A stretch of DNA of 64,000 nucleotides. Origin: Kitasatospora xanthocidica. Its GTDB lineage: Bacteria > Actinomycetota > Actinomycetes > Streptomycetales > Streptomycetaceae. Positions 29,567-38,542 of this stretch are shown here, piece after piece. The first letter of the stretch is position 1, and every line of letters starts with the position of its first letter. Both the position numbers and the translations under genes were made by a program. The notes under the pieces are model-generated. The model was not told the origin of the DNA. It searched no databases and saw nothing but the letters and a program-made list of their open reading frames with translations. The stretch spans positions 1 through 64,000 of the forward strand of contig NZ_BNBY01000008.1 of NCBI RefSeq assembly GCF_014656195.1. The letters run 5' to 3'.

Positions 29567-30412
29567 TCAACCCTTCGACACCGTAACGGAGTTGAAGGTC
29601 ACGTCGGCCATCGGGTGGCCGTCCGGGGAGCCCTCCAGGGTGCCGGCCGCGGCGATCTTCTGCACCACGTCCAGGCCGCCGGTGATCTTGCCGAAGGGGG
29701 TGTACTTCGGCGGCAGCTTGGTGTCCTTGTAGACCAGGAAGAACTGGCTGCCGTTCGTGCCGGGGCCGGAGTTGGCCATCGCCACGGTGCCCGCCGGGTA
29801 GGTCGCGCCGTCCAGGTTCTCGTCCGCGAACTTGTAGCCCGGGTCGCCGGTGCCGCCCGGGACGGTCGCGCTGGCGGTCGGGTCACCGCACTGCAGCACG
29901 AAGATGCCGTCGGTGGTGAGGCGGTGGCACTTGGTGTGGTCGAAGTACTGCTCGCCGGCCAGGAAGGAGAACGAGTTCACCGTGTGCGGGGCCTTGGCCG
30001 CGTCCAGCGCGATCGTCACCTTGCCGCAGTTGGTGTCCAGCGCCATCGTGTACGCCGAGCCCGGCTCGATCGACATGGCCGGCTCGGCCTGCCACTTCTT
30101 GCCGTTGGGGGCGCCCGGCGCCGGAGCGGCGCAGCCCTCGACCGGCTTGCGGGTCGGGGTCGTCGGCTCGGCGGCCTTGGTCGGCGCGGCCTGCGGGCTG
30201 TTCGCCGCGGACGCGCTCTTGTCCTTGTCGTCCGAGCTGAACGCGCCGGTGGCGATCAGGGTGCCACCGCCGGCCAGGACCACCACGGCCAGCGCGGCGC
30301 CCAGGATCGTGGTGCGACGCTTACGGGCGGCCTCGGCCTCGGCCCGGCGCTCCATCTGGCGATCGTACTTCTCGCGGGCGAGCTGCCGCCGCCGCTGTTC
30401 GCTGCTGACCAC
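29567..30412 (-). CDS. Membrane-anchored cyclophilin-type peptidyl-prolyl isomerase
   Basis: A 281-residue protein. Residues 1-33 are charged and cytoplasmic, about 34-55 form one membrane helix (TTILGAALAVVVLAGGGTLIA), a Ser/Ala/Thr linker follows, and about 110-281 are the cyclophilin domain outside the membrane. Core features include FDHTKCHRL, LQCGDPTA and GTVAMANSGPGTNGSQFFLVY, containing the conserved Q-F-F. Probably helps fold exported proteins. GTG start at 30412 with GGAGA upstream. It diverges from the MBL gene across 233 nt. Confidence 0.9.
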   Translation of the reverse strand: MVSSEQRRRQLAREKYDRQMERRAEAEAARKRRTTILGAALAVVVLAGGGTLIATGAFSSDDKDKSASAANSPQAAPTKAAEPTTPTRKPVEGCAAPAPGAPNGKKWQAEPAMSIEPGSAYTMALDTNCGKVTIALDAAKAPHTVNSFSFLAGEQYFDHTKCHRLTTDGIFVLQCGDPTASATVPGGTGDPGYKFADENLDGATYPAGTVAMANSGPGTNGSQFFLVYKDTKLPPKYTPFGKITGGLDVVQKIAAAGTLEGSPDGHPMADVTFNSVTVSKG

Positions 30413-30645
30413 CGGCCGTGTCTCCTACGGATGTGCGGGGAAAGTGGAGGGGATTCCGGAGCGGATCATCGCATCCCTCGGCGGCCAAGTGTAGGGACCG
30501 GGCCCGTAAGGACGCGGTGAACCTGTCAGACGGCCGCGTCCGGGCGCCGATCTGGTTCGCAACCGGAGGCGCACCGCCGGTAGGCTGCCCTTACACCACT
30601 TGACTTCCATCCTCGTCGCCACCGACCGCATCACGAAGGACGCGC

Positions 30646-31353
30646 GTGTTCATCGCCGGATTCCCCGCTGGAGCCTGGGGCACCAACTGCTACCTGGTCG
30701 CTCCGGCGGCGGGCGAGGAGTGCGTCATCGTCGACCCCGGCCACCAGGCCGCCCGCGGCGTCGAGGAACTGGTCCGCGAGCACCGGCTCAAGCCCGTCGC
30801 CGTGCTGCTCACCCACGGCCACATCGACCACGTGGCCTCGGTGGTCCCGGTCTGCGGCGCCCGCGGCGTCCCGGCCTGGATCCACCCCGAGGACCGGTAC
30901 ATGATGGCCGACCCGGAGAAGGCGCTCGGCCGCTCCCTGGGCACCCAGCTGATGGGCGAGCTCACCGTCGGCGAGCCCGACGACGTGCGCGAACTCACCG
31001 ACGGCAGCGTGCTGGAGCTGGCCGGCCTGCGACTGACCGTGGACCACGCCCCGGGCCATACCGGGGGGTCGGTGACCTTCCGGACGCCCGGTGCCGAGGA
31101 CCTCCCCCCGGTGCTGTTCTCGGGCGACCTGCTGTTCGCCGGCTCCATCGGGCGTACCGACCTCCCGGGCGGGGATAGCGAGGCGATCATGACGTCGCTG
31201 GCCCGGGTGTGCCTGCCCCTCGACGACTCCACCGTGGTCCTCTCCGGCCACGGCGGTCAGACCACCATCGGCCGCGAGCGCGCCACCAACCCCTACCTCC
31301 GACAGGCAGCGGGGGCGGTCGGCGCCCCGGACTTCCCTCGACGAGGAATGTGA
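30646..31353 (+). CDS. MBL-fold metallo-hydrolase, glyoxalase II-like
   Basis: A 235-residue metallo-beta-lactamase-fold hydrolase. The dinuclear metal motif is H57-x-H59-x-D61-H62, with further ligands in the PGHTGGS His, the SGDLLF Asp and the late SGHG His. It resembles glyoxalase II-like hydrolases; the substrate is unknown. GTG start at 30646 with GAAGGA 5 nt upstream. Its stop overlaps the hisS start by 4 nt (GTGA), so both are translated together. Confidence 0.88.
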   Translation: MFIAGFPAGAWGTNCYLVAPAAGEECVIVDPGHQAARGVEELVREHRLKPVAVLLTHGHIDHVASVVPVCGARGVPAWIHPEDRYMMADPEKALGRSLGTQLMGELTVGEPDDVRELTDGSVLELAGLRLTVDHAPGHTGGSVTFRTPGAEDLPPVLFSGDLLFAGSIGRTDLPGGDSEAIMTSLARVCLPLDDSTVVLSGHGGQTTIGRERATNPYLRQAAGAVGAPDFPRRGM

Positions 31354-32627
31354 CGGAAGAGAAGTTGAACACCTTCACCGCCCCCAAGGGCACCTACGAC
31401 CTGCTGCCCCCCAGCTCCGCGACGTTCCTGGCGATCCGCGAGCGCATCGCCGCGCCCGCCCGCCGGGCCGGCTACGGCTACATCGAGACCCCGGTCTTCG
31501 AGGACGTGAAGCTGTTCTCCCGCGGTGTCGGCGAGTCCACCGACATCGTCAGCAAGGAGATGTACACCCTCACCACCAAGGGTGGCGACGAGCTCGCGCT
31601 GCGCCCGGAGGGCACCGCCTCGGTGCTGCGGGCCGCGCTCCAGGCGAACCTGCACAAGCAGGGCAACCTGCCGGTCAAGCTCTGGTACTCCGGCTCGTAC
31701 TACCGCTACGAGCGCGCCCAGAAGGGCCGCTACCGCCAGTTCTCCCAGGTCGGCGCCGAGGCGATCGGCGCCGAGGACCCGGCGCTGGACGCCGAGCTGA
31801 TCATCCTGGCCGACGACGCCTTCCGCGGGCTCGGCCTGCGGAACTACTCGCTGCTGCTCAACAGCCTCGGCGACAAGCAGTGCCGCCCGGTGTACCGCGC
31901 GGCGCTGATCGACTTCCTCTCCGGCCTCGACCTGGACGAGGAGACCCGCCGCCGCGCCGAGATCAACCCGCTGCGGGTGCTGGACGACAAGCGCGAGTCG
32001 GTGCAGGCCCAGCTCGCCGACGCCCCGATGCTCCGCGACTACCTGTGCGAGGAGTGCAAGGCGTACGACGAGAAGGTCCGCGAGCTGCTCACCGCCAACG
32101 GCGTCGCCTTCGTCGACGACCCGAAGCTGGTCCGCGGCCTGGACTACTACACCCGCACCACCTTCGAGTTCGTGCACAACGGCCTCGGCGCGCAGTCCGC
32201 GATCGGCGGCGGCGGCCGCTACGACGGCCTGTCCGAGATGATCGGCGGCCCGGCGCTGCCCTCCGTCGGCTGGGCGCTCGGCGTGGACCGCACCTACCTG
32301 GCCCTGGAGGCCGAGGGCGTCGCCCTCGATCTGCCGGCCGCCACCTCCGTGTACGCCGTCGCGCTCGGCGAGGAGGCCAAGAACACCCTGTTCGCCAAGG
32401 TGGTCGAGCTGCGCCGGGCCGGCGTCGCCACCGACCTCGCCTTCGGCGTCAAGAGCATCAAGAACGCCATGAAGTCCGCCGACCGGTCCGGCGCCCGCTT
32501 CGCCCTGATCGCCGGGGACCGGGACCTCGCCGAGGGCGTCGTCCAGCTCAAGGACATGAGCACCGGCGAGCAGAACCCCGTCGCCCTCGACGCACTCGTC
32601 ACCACCCTGAAGGAGAAGCAGCTGTGA
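31350..32627 (+). CDS. hisS: Histidine–tRNA ligase
   Basis: A 425-residue class II synthetase. The start APKGTYDLLPP is typical; motif 2 is YRYERAQKGRYRQFSQVG; the histidine-specific motifs RGLDYYTRTTFE and GGGGRYDGL are present, with a C-terminal anticodon-binding domain. The GTG at 31350 (VTEEKLNTF) follows CGAGGA and overlaps the MBL stop; a TTG at 31365 is a weaker choice. The stop overlaps aspS by 4 nt. Confidence 0.97.
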   Translation: MTEEKLNTFTAPKGTYDLLPPSSATFLAIRERIAAPARRAGYGYIETPVFEDVKLFSRGVGESTDIVSKEMYTLTTKGGDELALRPEGTASVLRAALQANLHKQGNLPVKLWYSGSYYRYERAQKGRYRQFSQVGAEAIGAEDPALDAELIILADDAFRGLGLRNYSLLLNSLGDKQCRPVYRAALIDFLSGLDLDEETRRRAEINPLRVLDDKRESVQAQLADAPMLRDYLCEECKAYDEKVRELLTANGVAFVDDPKLVRGLDYYTRTTFEFVHNGLGAQSAIGGGGRYDGLSEMIGGPALPSVGWALGVDRTYLALEAEGVALDLPAATSVYAVALGEEAKNTLFAKVVELRRAGVATDLAFGVKSIKNAMKSADRSGARFALIAGDRDLAEGVVQLKDMSTGEQNPVALDALVTTLKEKQL

Positions 32628-34414
32628 TCCGCACGCACGACGCGGGCACGCTCCGCCCGGAGCACGCAGACACCACCGTCACCCTGGCCGGCTGGGTCGC
32701 CCGCCGCCGCGACCACGGCGGCGTGGCCTTCATCGACCTGCGCGACGCCTCCGGCACCGTGCAGATCGTGGTCCGCGACCTCGACTCGGTGCACGGCCTG
32801 CGCGCCGAGTACTGCGTCAAGGTCGTCGGCGACGTCCGCGTCCGCCCCGAGGGCAACGAGAACCCGGACATCCCGACCGGTGCCGTCGAGGTCGTGGTCA
32901 GCGCGATCGAGGTGCTCTCCGAGGCCGCCCCGCTGCCCTTCCCGGTCGCCGAGTACGAGCCGGGCACGGTCAACGAGGAGGTCCGGCTGCGCTACCGCTA
33001 CCTGGACCTGCGCCGTGAGGGCCCGGCCAAGGGCCTGCGCCTGCGCTCCAAGGTCAACAACATCATCCGCCGGGTGATGGAGGAGAACGACTACCTCGAC
33101 ATCGAGACGCCGTACCTCACCCGCTCCACCCCCGAGGGCGCCCGCGACTTCCTCGTCCCGGTCCGCCTGCAGCCCGGCCACTGGTACGCGCTGCCGCAGT
33201 CGCCCCAGCTGTTCAAGCAGCTGCTGATGGTGGCCGGCATGGAGCGCTACTACCAGATCGCCCGCTGCTTCCGCGACGAGGACTTCCGCGCCGACCGGCA
33301 GCCGGAGTTCACCCAGCTGGACATCGAGGCCTCCTTCGTCGACCAGGAGGACATCCTGGCCCTCGGCGAGAAGATCGTCGGCTCGATCTGGCGCGACGTG
33401 CACGGCTACGAGATCCCGAACCCGCTGCCCCGGATGACCTACGCGGACGCCATGGGCCGCTACGGCTCCGACAAGCCGGACGTCCGCTTCGGCCAGGAAC
33501 TCACCGACCTCACCGAGTACTTCAAGGGCACCGAGTTCCGCGTCTTCCAGGCCCCGTACGTCGGCGCGGTGGTCATGCCCGGCGGTGCCTCGCAGCCGCG
33601 CAAGCAGCTGGACGCCTGGCAGGACTGGGCCAAGGCGCGCGGCGCCAAGGGCCTCGCCTACGTGCTCATCGACGCCGAGACGGGCGAGCTGCGCGGCCCG
33701 GTCGCCAAGAACCTCTCCGCCGAGCACCTGGCCGGCCTGGCCGCCGCCGCCGGCGCCAAGAACGGCGACGCGGTCTTCTTCGCGGCCGGCAAGGAGCGCG
33801 CCTCGCAGGAGCTGCTCGGCGCCGCCCGTCTGGAGATCGGCAAGCGCTGCGAGCTGATCGACGAGTCCCAGTGGGCCTTCCTCTGGGTCGTCGACTTCCC
33901 GATGTTCGAGCCGATCGAGGACGACAAGGGCCAGTTCCAGGGCTGGCACGCGGTGCACCACCCGTTCACCGCCCCGACCGCGGAGTCGCTGGACACCTTC
34001 GACACCGACCCCGGCTCGGCGCTGTCCAACGCGTACGACCTGGTCCTCAACGGCTCGGAGCTGGGCGGCGGTTCGATCCGTATCCACCAGCGCGACGTGC
34101 AGAAGCGGGCGTTCGACGCGATCGGCCTCTCCGAGGAGGAGGCGGCCTCGCAGTTCGGCTTCCTGCTGGACGCCTTCAACTACGGCCCGCCGCCGCACGG
34201 TGGCGTCGCCTTCGGCCTGGACCGGATCGTCACCCTGCTCGGCGGGTACGACACCATCCGCGACGTCATCGCCTTCCCGAAGACGTCCACCGGTGGCGAC
34301 CCGCTGACCGGTGCGCCGACCCCGATCACCCCGGCGCAGCGCCGCGAGGCCGGCGTGGACGCCCAGCCCAAGGTCCGCGAGGACGCCAAGGCCGAGGCTC
34401 AGCCCAAGTCCTGA
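32624..34414 (+). CDS. aspS: Aspartate–tRNA ligase
   Basis: A 596-residue bacterial-type class II enzyme: N-terminal OB anticodon domain (VTLAGWVARRRDHGGVAFIDLRD), motif 2 (FRDEDFRADRQPEFTQLD), bacterial GAD insertion, and motif 3 (GLDRIVTLL). No asnS is in the window; if this organism lacks one, this enzyme would also charge tRNA-Asn for amidation, which I cannot decide here. GTG start at 32624, coupled to hisS. Confidence 0.97.
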   Translation: MIRTHDAGTLRPEHADTTVTLAGWVARRRDHGGVAFIDLRDASGTVQIVVRDLDSVHGLRAEYCVKVVGDVRVRPEGNENPDIPTGAVEVVVSAIEVLSEAAPLPFPVAEYEPGTVNEEVRLRYRYLDLRREGPAKGLRLRSKVNNIIRRVMEENDYLDIETPYLTRSTPEGARDFLVPVRLQPGHWYALPQSPQLFKQLLMVAGMERYYQIARCFRDEDFRADRQPEFTQLDIEASFVDQEDILALGEKIVGSIWRDVHGYEIPNPLPRMTYADAMGRYGSDKPDVRFGQELTDLTEYFKGTEFRVFQAPYVGAVVMPGGASQPRKQLDAWQDWAKARGAKGLAYVLIDAETGELRGPVAKNLSAEHLAGLAAAAGAKNGDAVFFAAGKERASQELLGAARLEIGKRCELIDESQWAFLWVVDFPMFEPIEDDKGQFQGWHAVHHPFTAPTAESLDTFDTDPGSALSNAYDLVLNGSELGGGSIRIHQRDVQKRAFDAIGLSEEEAASQFGFLLDAFNYGPPPHGGVAFGLDRIVTLLGGYDTIRDVIAFPKTSTGGDPLTGAPTPITPAQRREAGVDAQPKVREDAKAEAQPKS

Positions 34415-34441
34415 CGAAGCGTCACATCCGCTAACCTGCAA

Positions 34442-34475
34442 CGGCCCCGGACGGTCCACCCACCGTCCGGGGCCG
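34442..34475 (+). terminator. Terminator behind aspS
   Basis: A 14-bp perfect stem (34442-34455 with 34462-34475) and a 6-nt loop, 27 nt after the aspS stop. Ends the MBL-hisS-aspS operon. Confidence 0.8.
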
Positions 34476-34511
34476 GTCCACAACGGTGTGCGACACAGGG
34501 AGGGTTGACTC

Positions 34512-35018
34512 ATGCGGGTCGCAACGAGAATCGAATGTCCGGAGGACGCCCCGGCGACCAGACGCGTCCACATGGCCGCGTTCCCCGGGCCGGACGAGGC
34601 GGACCTGGTGGACGCGCTGCGGCGCGATCCCGCCTGGCTGCCCGGGCTGTCCGTGGTCGCGGTCGACGCGACCGGGCTGGTCGTCGGGCACGCGCTGCTG
34701 ACCCGGCTGCGGGTCGGGGACGGCCAGGCGCTGGCGCTCGCGCCGGTCGCGGTGGCGCCCGAGTGGCAGCGCCGGGGCGTCGGCGAGCTCGTCGTCCGGG
34801 CCGCGCTGGCGGCGGCCGAGGACGCGGGGGAGAAGCTCGTGGTCGTCCTCGGCGATCCGGAGTACTACGGCCGGTTCGGCTTCACGCCGGCCGGGGGCCA
34901 CGAGGTCGTCGGCCCGTTCGAGGTGCCGGAGCCCTACTTCCAGGCGCTGCCGCTGGCGTCGTACGACGGCGGCCCGCGCGGGCTCTGCCGCTACCCCGAG
35001 CCCTTCGTCTCCGTTTAG
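34512..35018 (+). CDS. GNAT family N-acetyltransferase
   Basis: A 168-residue acetyltransferase, YhbS-like. The acetyl-CoA pyrophosphate loop is in APVAVAPEWQRRGVGELVV, and VLGDPEYYGRFGFTPA is the typical last strand and helix. Substrate unknown. The ATG at 34512 has GGGAGGG 10 nt upstream. Stands alone behind the aspS terminator. Confidence 0.88.
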   Translation: MRVATRIECPEDAPATRRVHMAAFPGPDEADLVDALRRDPAWLPGLSVVAVDATGLVVGHALLTRLRVGDGQALALAPVAVAPEWQRRGVGELVVRAALAAAEDAGEKLVVVLGDPEYYGRFGFTPAGGHEVVGPFEVPEPYFQALPLASYDGGPRGLCRYPEPFVSV

Positions 35019-35188
35019 GGCGTGCCCTGCCCGCTGGGCCCGCTGCCGTGACCTCCCGGCCGGGCCCGCCCGTCCCGACGCGTTCCGGGCTCCCCGTCCC
35101 TGTCCGGTCCGCCGCACCGACCTGCGAATCCGCGGCCCTGGGCCTACGGTGAGTGTGCATCAGCAGCAGTCGGACGGAGGACCAGAGG

Positions 35189-36007
35189 GTGGCCGAGGAG
35201 CAGCGGACCGCGAAGCCGGGGCGACTGGCGAAGAAGCCGTACGAGCGGGAGCTGCTGCGGCTGCAGCAGGAGCTGGTGAAGCTCCAGGAGTGGGTGCGGG
35301 TCGAGGGCGCCCGGGTGGTGGTGGTCTTCGAGGGACGTGACGCCGCGGGCAAGGGCGGAGCGATCAAGCGGGTGACGGAGTACCTGAACCCGCGCATCGC
35401 CCGGGTCGCGGCGCTGCCCACGCCGACCGAGCGGCAGAAGACCCAGTGGTACTTCCAGCGGTACGTCGAGCACCTGCCGGCGGCCGGGGAGATCGTGCTG
35501 TTCGACCGCAGCTGGTACAACCGGGCCGGCGTCGAGCGGGTGATGGGCTTCTGCACCGACGAGGAGTACTGGCAGTTCCTGCACCAGTGCCCGACCTTCG
35601 AGCGGATGCTGATCGAGGCGGGCATCGTGCTGCGCAAGTACTGGTTCTCGGTGAGCGACACCGAGCAGGAACGGCGCTTCCGGGACCGGCTGGAATCCCC
35701 GATGAAGCGCTGGAAGCTCTCCCCGATGGACGTCGAGTCGATCACCCGCTGGGAGGACTACTCGCGGGCCAAGGACGAGATGTTCATCCACACCGACATC
35801 CCCGAGTCGCCCTGGCACGTGGTGGAGAGCGACGACAAGCGCCGGGCCCGGATCAACATGATCGCCCACCTGCTCTCCACCGTGGAGTACCACGAGATCA
35901 AGGCGCGGCAGATCGAGCTGCCGCCCCGGCCGGCCTCGCGCGGCTACCAGCGGCCACCGCGCGACCTGCAGAAGTACGTCCCGGACCACGCCGCCAAGCT
36001 CGACTAG
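35189..36007 (+). CDS. ppk2: Polyphosphate kinase 2 family protein
   Basis: A 272-residue PPK2 that transfers phosphate between polyphosphate and nucleoside phosphates. The Walker A is GRDAAGKGG, and the Walker B with lid region is FDRSWYNRAGVERVMGFC. The length fits single-domain class I enzymes, which favour NDP to NTP conversion; the class is an inference. The GTG at 35189 was chosen because CGGAGG lies 8 nt upstream; upstream starts would add unconserved residues. Confidence 0.9.
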   Translation: MAEEQRTAKPGRLAKKPYERELLRLQQELVKLQEWVRVEGARVVVVFEGRDAAGKGGAIKRVTEYLNPRIARVAALPTPTERQKTQWYFQRYVEHLPAAGEIVLFDRSWYNRAGVERVMGFCTDEEYWQFLHQCPTFERMLIEAGIVLRKYWFSVSDTEQERRFRDRLESPMKRWKLSPMDVESITRWEDYSRAKDEMFIHTDIPESPWHVVESDDKRRARINMIAHLLSTVEYHEIKARQIELPPRPASRGYQRPPRDLQKYVPDHAAKLD

Positions 36008-36141
36008 CGGGTGCCCCCGGGCCGTCGCCCGAACGGACCCGTGGCGTTGCCGGTGCCCGGGCCGGGCCGTGCGATGGACGTGGCCACACCCGGCGCGGGC
36101 GTCCGACGCGCGGCGCCCGCCGGACGTCAGGAGACCCGCCC

Positions 36142-36759
36142 ATGTTCGTGCGCACCGGCTACTTCACCGGCGACCCGGCCCGCCTCGGCAGAGCCCTCGA
36201 CGGGCTGAGCGCCGAAGCCGTCGGCCTGCTCTCCGCCGAGCCCGGCTACCGGGGCTTCGGGCTCTTCGCCAACCGCGAGCTGGGGATCATCACGATGGGC
36301 TCCTGGTGGGAGAGCGCCCAGGCCGAACGGGACAGCGACGCCAAGCTGGGCGGGCGGCGCGCCGAGCTGGTGGCGCCCTTCGCCGGGACGGTGGCCGTCG
36401 ACGTCTGGGAGGCCGCGGCGTTCGCGCCGCCCCGGGAGGGCGGGCCGGGCGCCGGCTTCCGGCTGGTCCGGGCCGAGTTCGACCCCGCCGCGGCCGACCG
36501 GCTGGTCGGGATCTTCCGGGAGCAGGCCCTGCCCGCCCTGGAGCGGATGGACGGCTTCGTCGGCGGCGCCCTGCTGATCCAGCGGGACCGGGGGCGGGGC
36601 TCGGTGGGCGCGATCTTCAGCGACCGGGCCGCACTGGCGGCCTCCCGCGGTCCGCAGGCCGAGGCGCGGGCCAAGGTGACCGCCGCGGCGGGCGTGACGG
36701 TGCGCTCCGTGGAGGAGTTCGAGGTGGTCGTCCTGGACCGCCGCCCGCCGCAGGGCTGA
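36142..36759 (+). CDS. ABM-like dimeric alpha-beta barrel protein
   Basis: A 205-residue protein of two ferredoxin-like halves. The first (FVRTGYFTGDPARL...GIITMGSWWESAQAERDSD) resembles antibiotic-biosynthesis-monooxygenase domains, and the second (FRLVRAEFDPAAADRLV...RGSVGAIFSDRAAL) repeats the pattern. No catalytic residues can be named and no pathway genes are near. ATG start at 36142 with CAGGAG 9 nt upstream. Confidence 0.6.
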   Translation: MFVRTGYFTGDPARLGRALDGLSAEAVGLLSAEPGYRGFGLFANRELGIITMGSWWESAQAERDSDAKLGGRRAELVAPFAGTVAVDVWEAAAFAPPREGGPGAGFRLVRAEFDPAAADRLVGIFREQALPALERMDGFVGGALLIQRDRGRGSVGAIFSDRAALAASRGPQAEARAKVTAAAGVTVRSVEEFEVVVLDRRPPQG

Positions 36760-36762
36760 GCC

Positions 36763-36785
36763 CTGTCACCGCCCTCGCATAGGCT
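36763..36785 (+). promoter_or_regulatory. RecA-NDp/PafBC-type DNA-damage promoter for rarA
   Basis: CTGTCA (36763-36768), an 11-nt spacer and TAGGCT (36780-36785) match the LexA-independent damage consensus except the first base. The -10 box ends 6 nt before the rarA GTG, which would give a leaderless mRNA. Confidence 0.5.
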
Positions 36786-36791
36786 TCCGGT

Positions 36792-38222
36792 GTGGACGAA
36801 CCGGACCTCTTCACCGCCGCCGCCGAGGAACGCCAGGCCAAGGAGCCCGGCCGGGCGCCCCTGGCCGTACGGATGCGCCCGCGCACCCTGGACGAGGTGG
36901 CCGGGCAGCGGCAGCTGCTGAAGCCCGGCTCGCCCCTGCGACGGCTGGTCACGGGCTCGCGGGGGCCGGCCGCCACCAGCTCGGTGATCCTCTGGGGGCC
37001 GCCCGGCACCGGCAAGACCACCCTGGCGCACGTGATCAGCCAGGCCGTCGAGGGGCGCTTCGTCGAGCTGTCCGCGATCACCGCCGGGGTCAAGGAGGTC
37101 CGGGCGGTGATCGACGGCGCCCGGCGGGCGGTCGGGATGTCCGGCCGGGAGACGGTGCTCTTCCTCGACGAGATCCACCGCTTCTCCAAGGCCCAGCAGG
37201 ACTCGCTGCTGCCGGCCGTGGAGAACCGCTGGGTCACCCTGATCGCGGCGACCACCGAGAACCCGTACTTCTCGGTGATCTCCCCGCTGCTGTCCCGCTC
37301 GCTGCTGCTCACCCTGGAGTCGCTGACCGACGAGGACGTCCGGGCGCTGCTGCGCCGGGCGGTGGCCGACGAGCGCGGCCTGGAGGGCGCGCTGGAGCTG
37401 ACCGGGGAGGCCGAGGACCACCTGGTGCGGCTGGCCGGCGGCGACGCCCGGCGGGCGCTCACCACGCTGGAGGCGGCGGCCGGGGCGGCGCTGGAGAAGG
37501 GCGAGCCGGCCATCACGCTGGCCACCACCGAGACGGCCGTCAACCAGGCGGCGGTGCGCTACGACAAGGACGGCGACCAGCACTACGACGTGGCGAGCGC
37601 GCTGATCAAGTCGATCCGCGGCAGCGACGTGGACGCCACCCTGCACTACCTGGCCCGGATGATCGAGGCGGGGGAGGACCCGCGGTTCATCGCCCGACGG
37701 CTGATGATCTCGGCCAGCGAGGACGTCGGCCTGGCGGACCCGACGGCGCTGCAGACGGCGGTGGCGGCCGCGCAGGCGGTGGCGCTGATCGGCTTCCCGG
37801 AGGCGCGGATCATCCTCTCCCAGGCGGCGATCGCGCTGGCCCTGGCGCCCAAGTCCAACGCGGCCTACCTGGCGATCGACGCGGCGCTGGCGGACGTCCG
37901 GCAGGGCCTGGCGGGCGCGGTGCCGGCCCATCTGCGGGACGCGCACTACGGCGGCGCGGGCAAGCTCGGCCACGGCAAGGGCTACCAGTACCCGCACGAC
38001 CTGCCGGAGGGCATCGCCGCCCAGCAGTACGCGCCGGACGCGGTGCACGGCCGGGAGTACTACCAGCCGACCAGGCGCGGCGGCGAGGCCCGGTATGCGG
38101 ACGTCGTGGACTGGACCCGGGGGCGGCTGCGCGGGGAGCGGCGGAGCGAGAAGCGGGCGGAGAAGAAGGCGGAGACGGCGGAGAAGGCGGCCGAGCGGAG
38201 CCCCGGGGAAAAGGGCGAGTGA
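36792..38222 (+). CDS. rarA: Replication-associated recombination protein RarA (MgsA)
   Basis: A 476-residue AAA+ ATPase related to clamp loaders and RuvB, acting at stalled replication forks. Walker A is WGPPGTGKTTL, Walker B LFLDEIHRFSK, sensor 1 ATTENPYF. The family C-terminal domains follow: SALIKSIRGSDVDATLHYLARM, RLMISASEDVG and the tetramer tail YQYPHDLPEG. An extra C-terminal 35 residues are Glu/Lys-rich. No ribosome-binding site precedes the GTG at 36792, consistent with a leaderless transcript. Confidence 0.95.
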   Translation: MDEPDLFTAAAEERQAKEPGRAPLAVRMRPRTLDEVAGQRQLLKPGSPLRRLVTGSRGPAATSSVILWGPPGTGKTTLAHVISQAVEGRFVELSAITAGVKEVRAVIDGARRAVGMSGRETVLFLDEIHRFSKAQQDSLLPAVENRWVTLIAATTENPYFSVISPLLSRSLLLTLESLTDEDVRALLRRAVADERGLEGALELTGEAEDHLVRLAGGDARRALTTLEAAAGAALEKGEPAITLATTETAVNQAAVRYDKDGDQHYDVASALIKSIRGSDVDATLHYLARMIEAGEDPRFIARRLMISASEDVGLADPTALQTAVAAAQAVALIGFPEARIILSQAAIALALAPKSNAAYLAIDAALADVRQGLAGAVPAHLRDAHYGGAGKLGHGKGYQYPHDLPEGIAAQQYAPDAVHGREYYQPTRRGGEARYADVVDWTRGRLRGERRSEKRAEKKAETAEKAAERSPGEKGE

Positions 38223-38542
38223 TCGGCGGCTATACTCGATCGGAGTGCCATGTCCCGGGACGGCGGCGGGGGAGACCCCACCGACCGGCCGCACCAGCGG
38301 GACACCGGCCGTAGGCCCCTTCCGAGGGGCCCGCACCAGGAGCGTCGCGCACCGTTTCGGTGTCGCGTGCAGCCCGCCAGCCTCGGTTCGGTGGGCCACA
38401 CGTGTGACAAGCACTCTCGTGCCCGGCTCCGGAGAGCGGCTGATCCCATCGCGCAGGCGGCGGGGTTTTCTCCGGGTCGCGACGTGCGACCTCCGTCAAC
38501 ACCTGGTGAAAGCCGTATTCGTAAGCAAGGAAGGTTTGGTTC
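38223..38542 (+). promoter_or_regulatory. rpsD promoter and long leader
   Basis: A 320-nt stretch without a gene. TATACT at 38231-38236 is a good -10 box; the region 17 nt upstream is GA-rich, not a classic -35. This leaves about 300 nt of leader before rpsD, containing several GC-rich hairpin candidates (for example GGCCCC/GGGGCC near 38315-38333) and the AAGGAAGG site at 38527-38534. A structured leader fits S4 autoregulation known in other bacteria, but no known leader motif is recognised. Confidence 0.5.
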
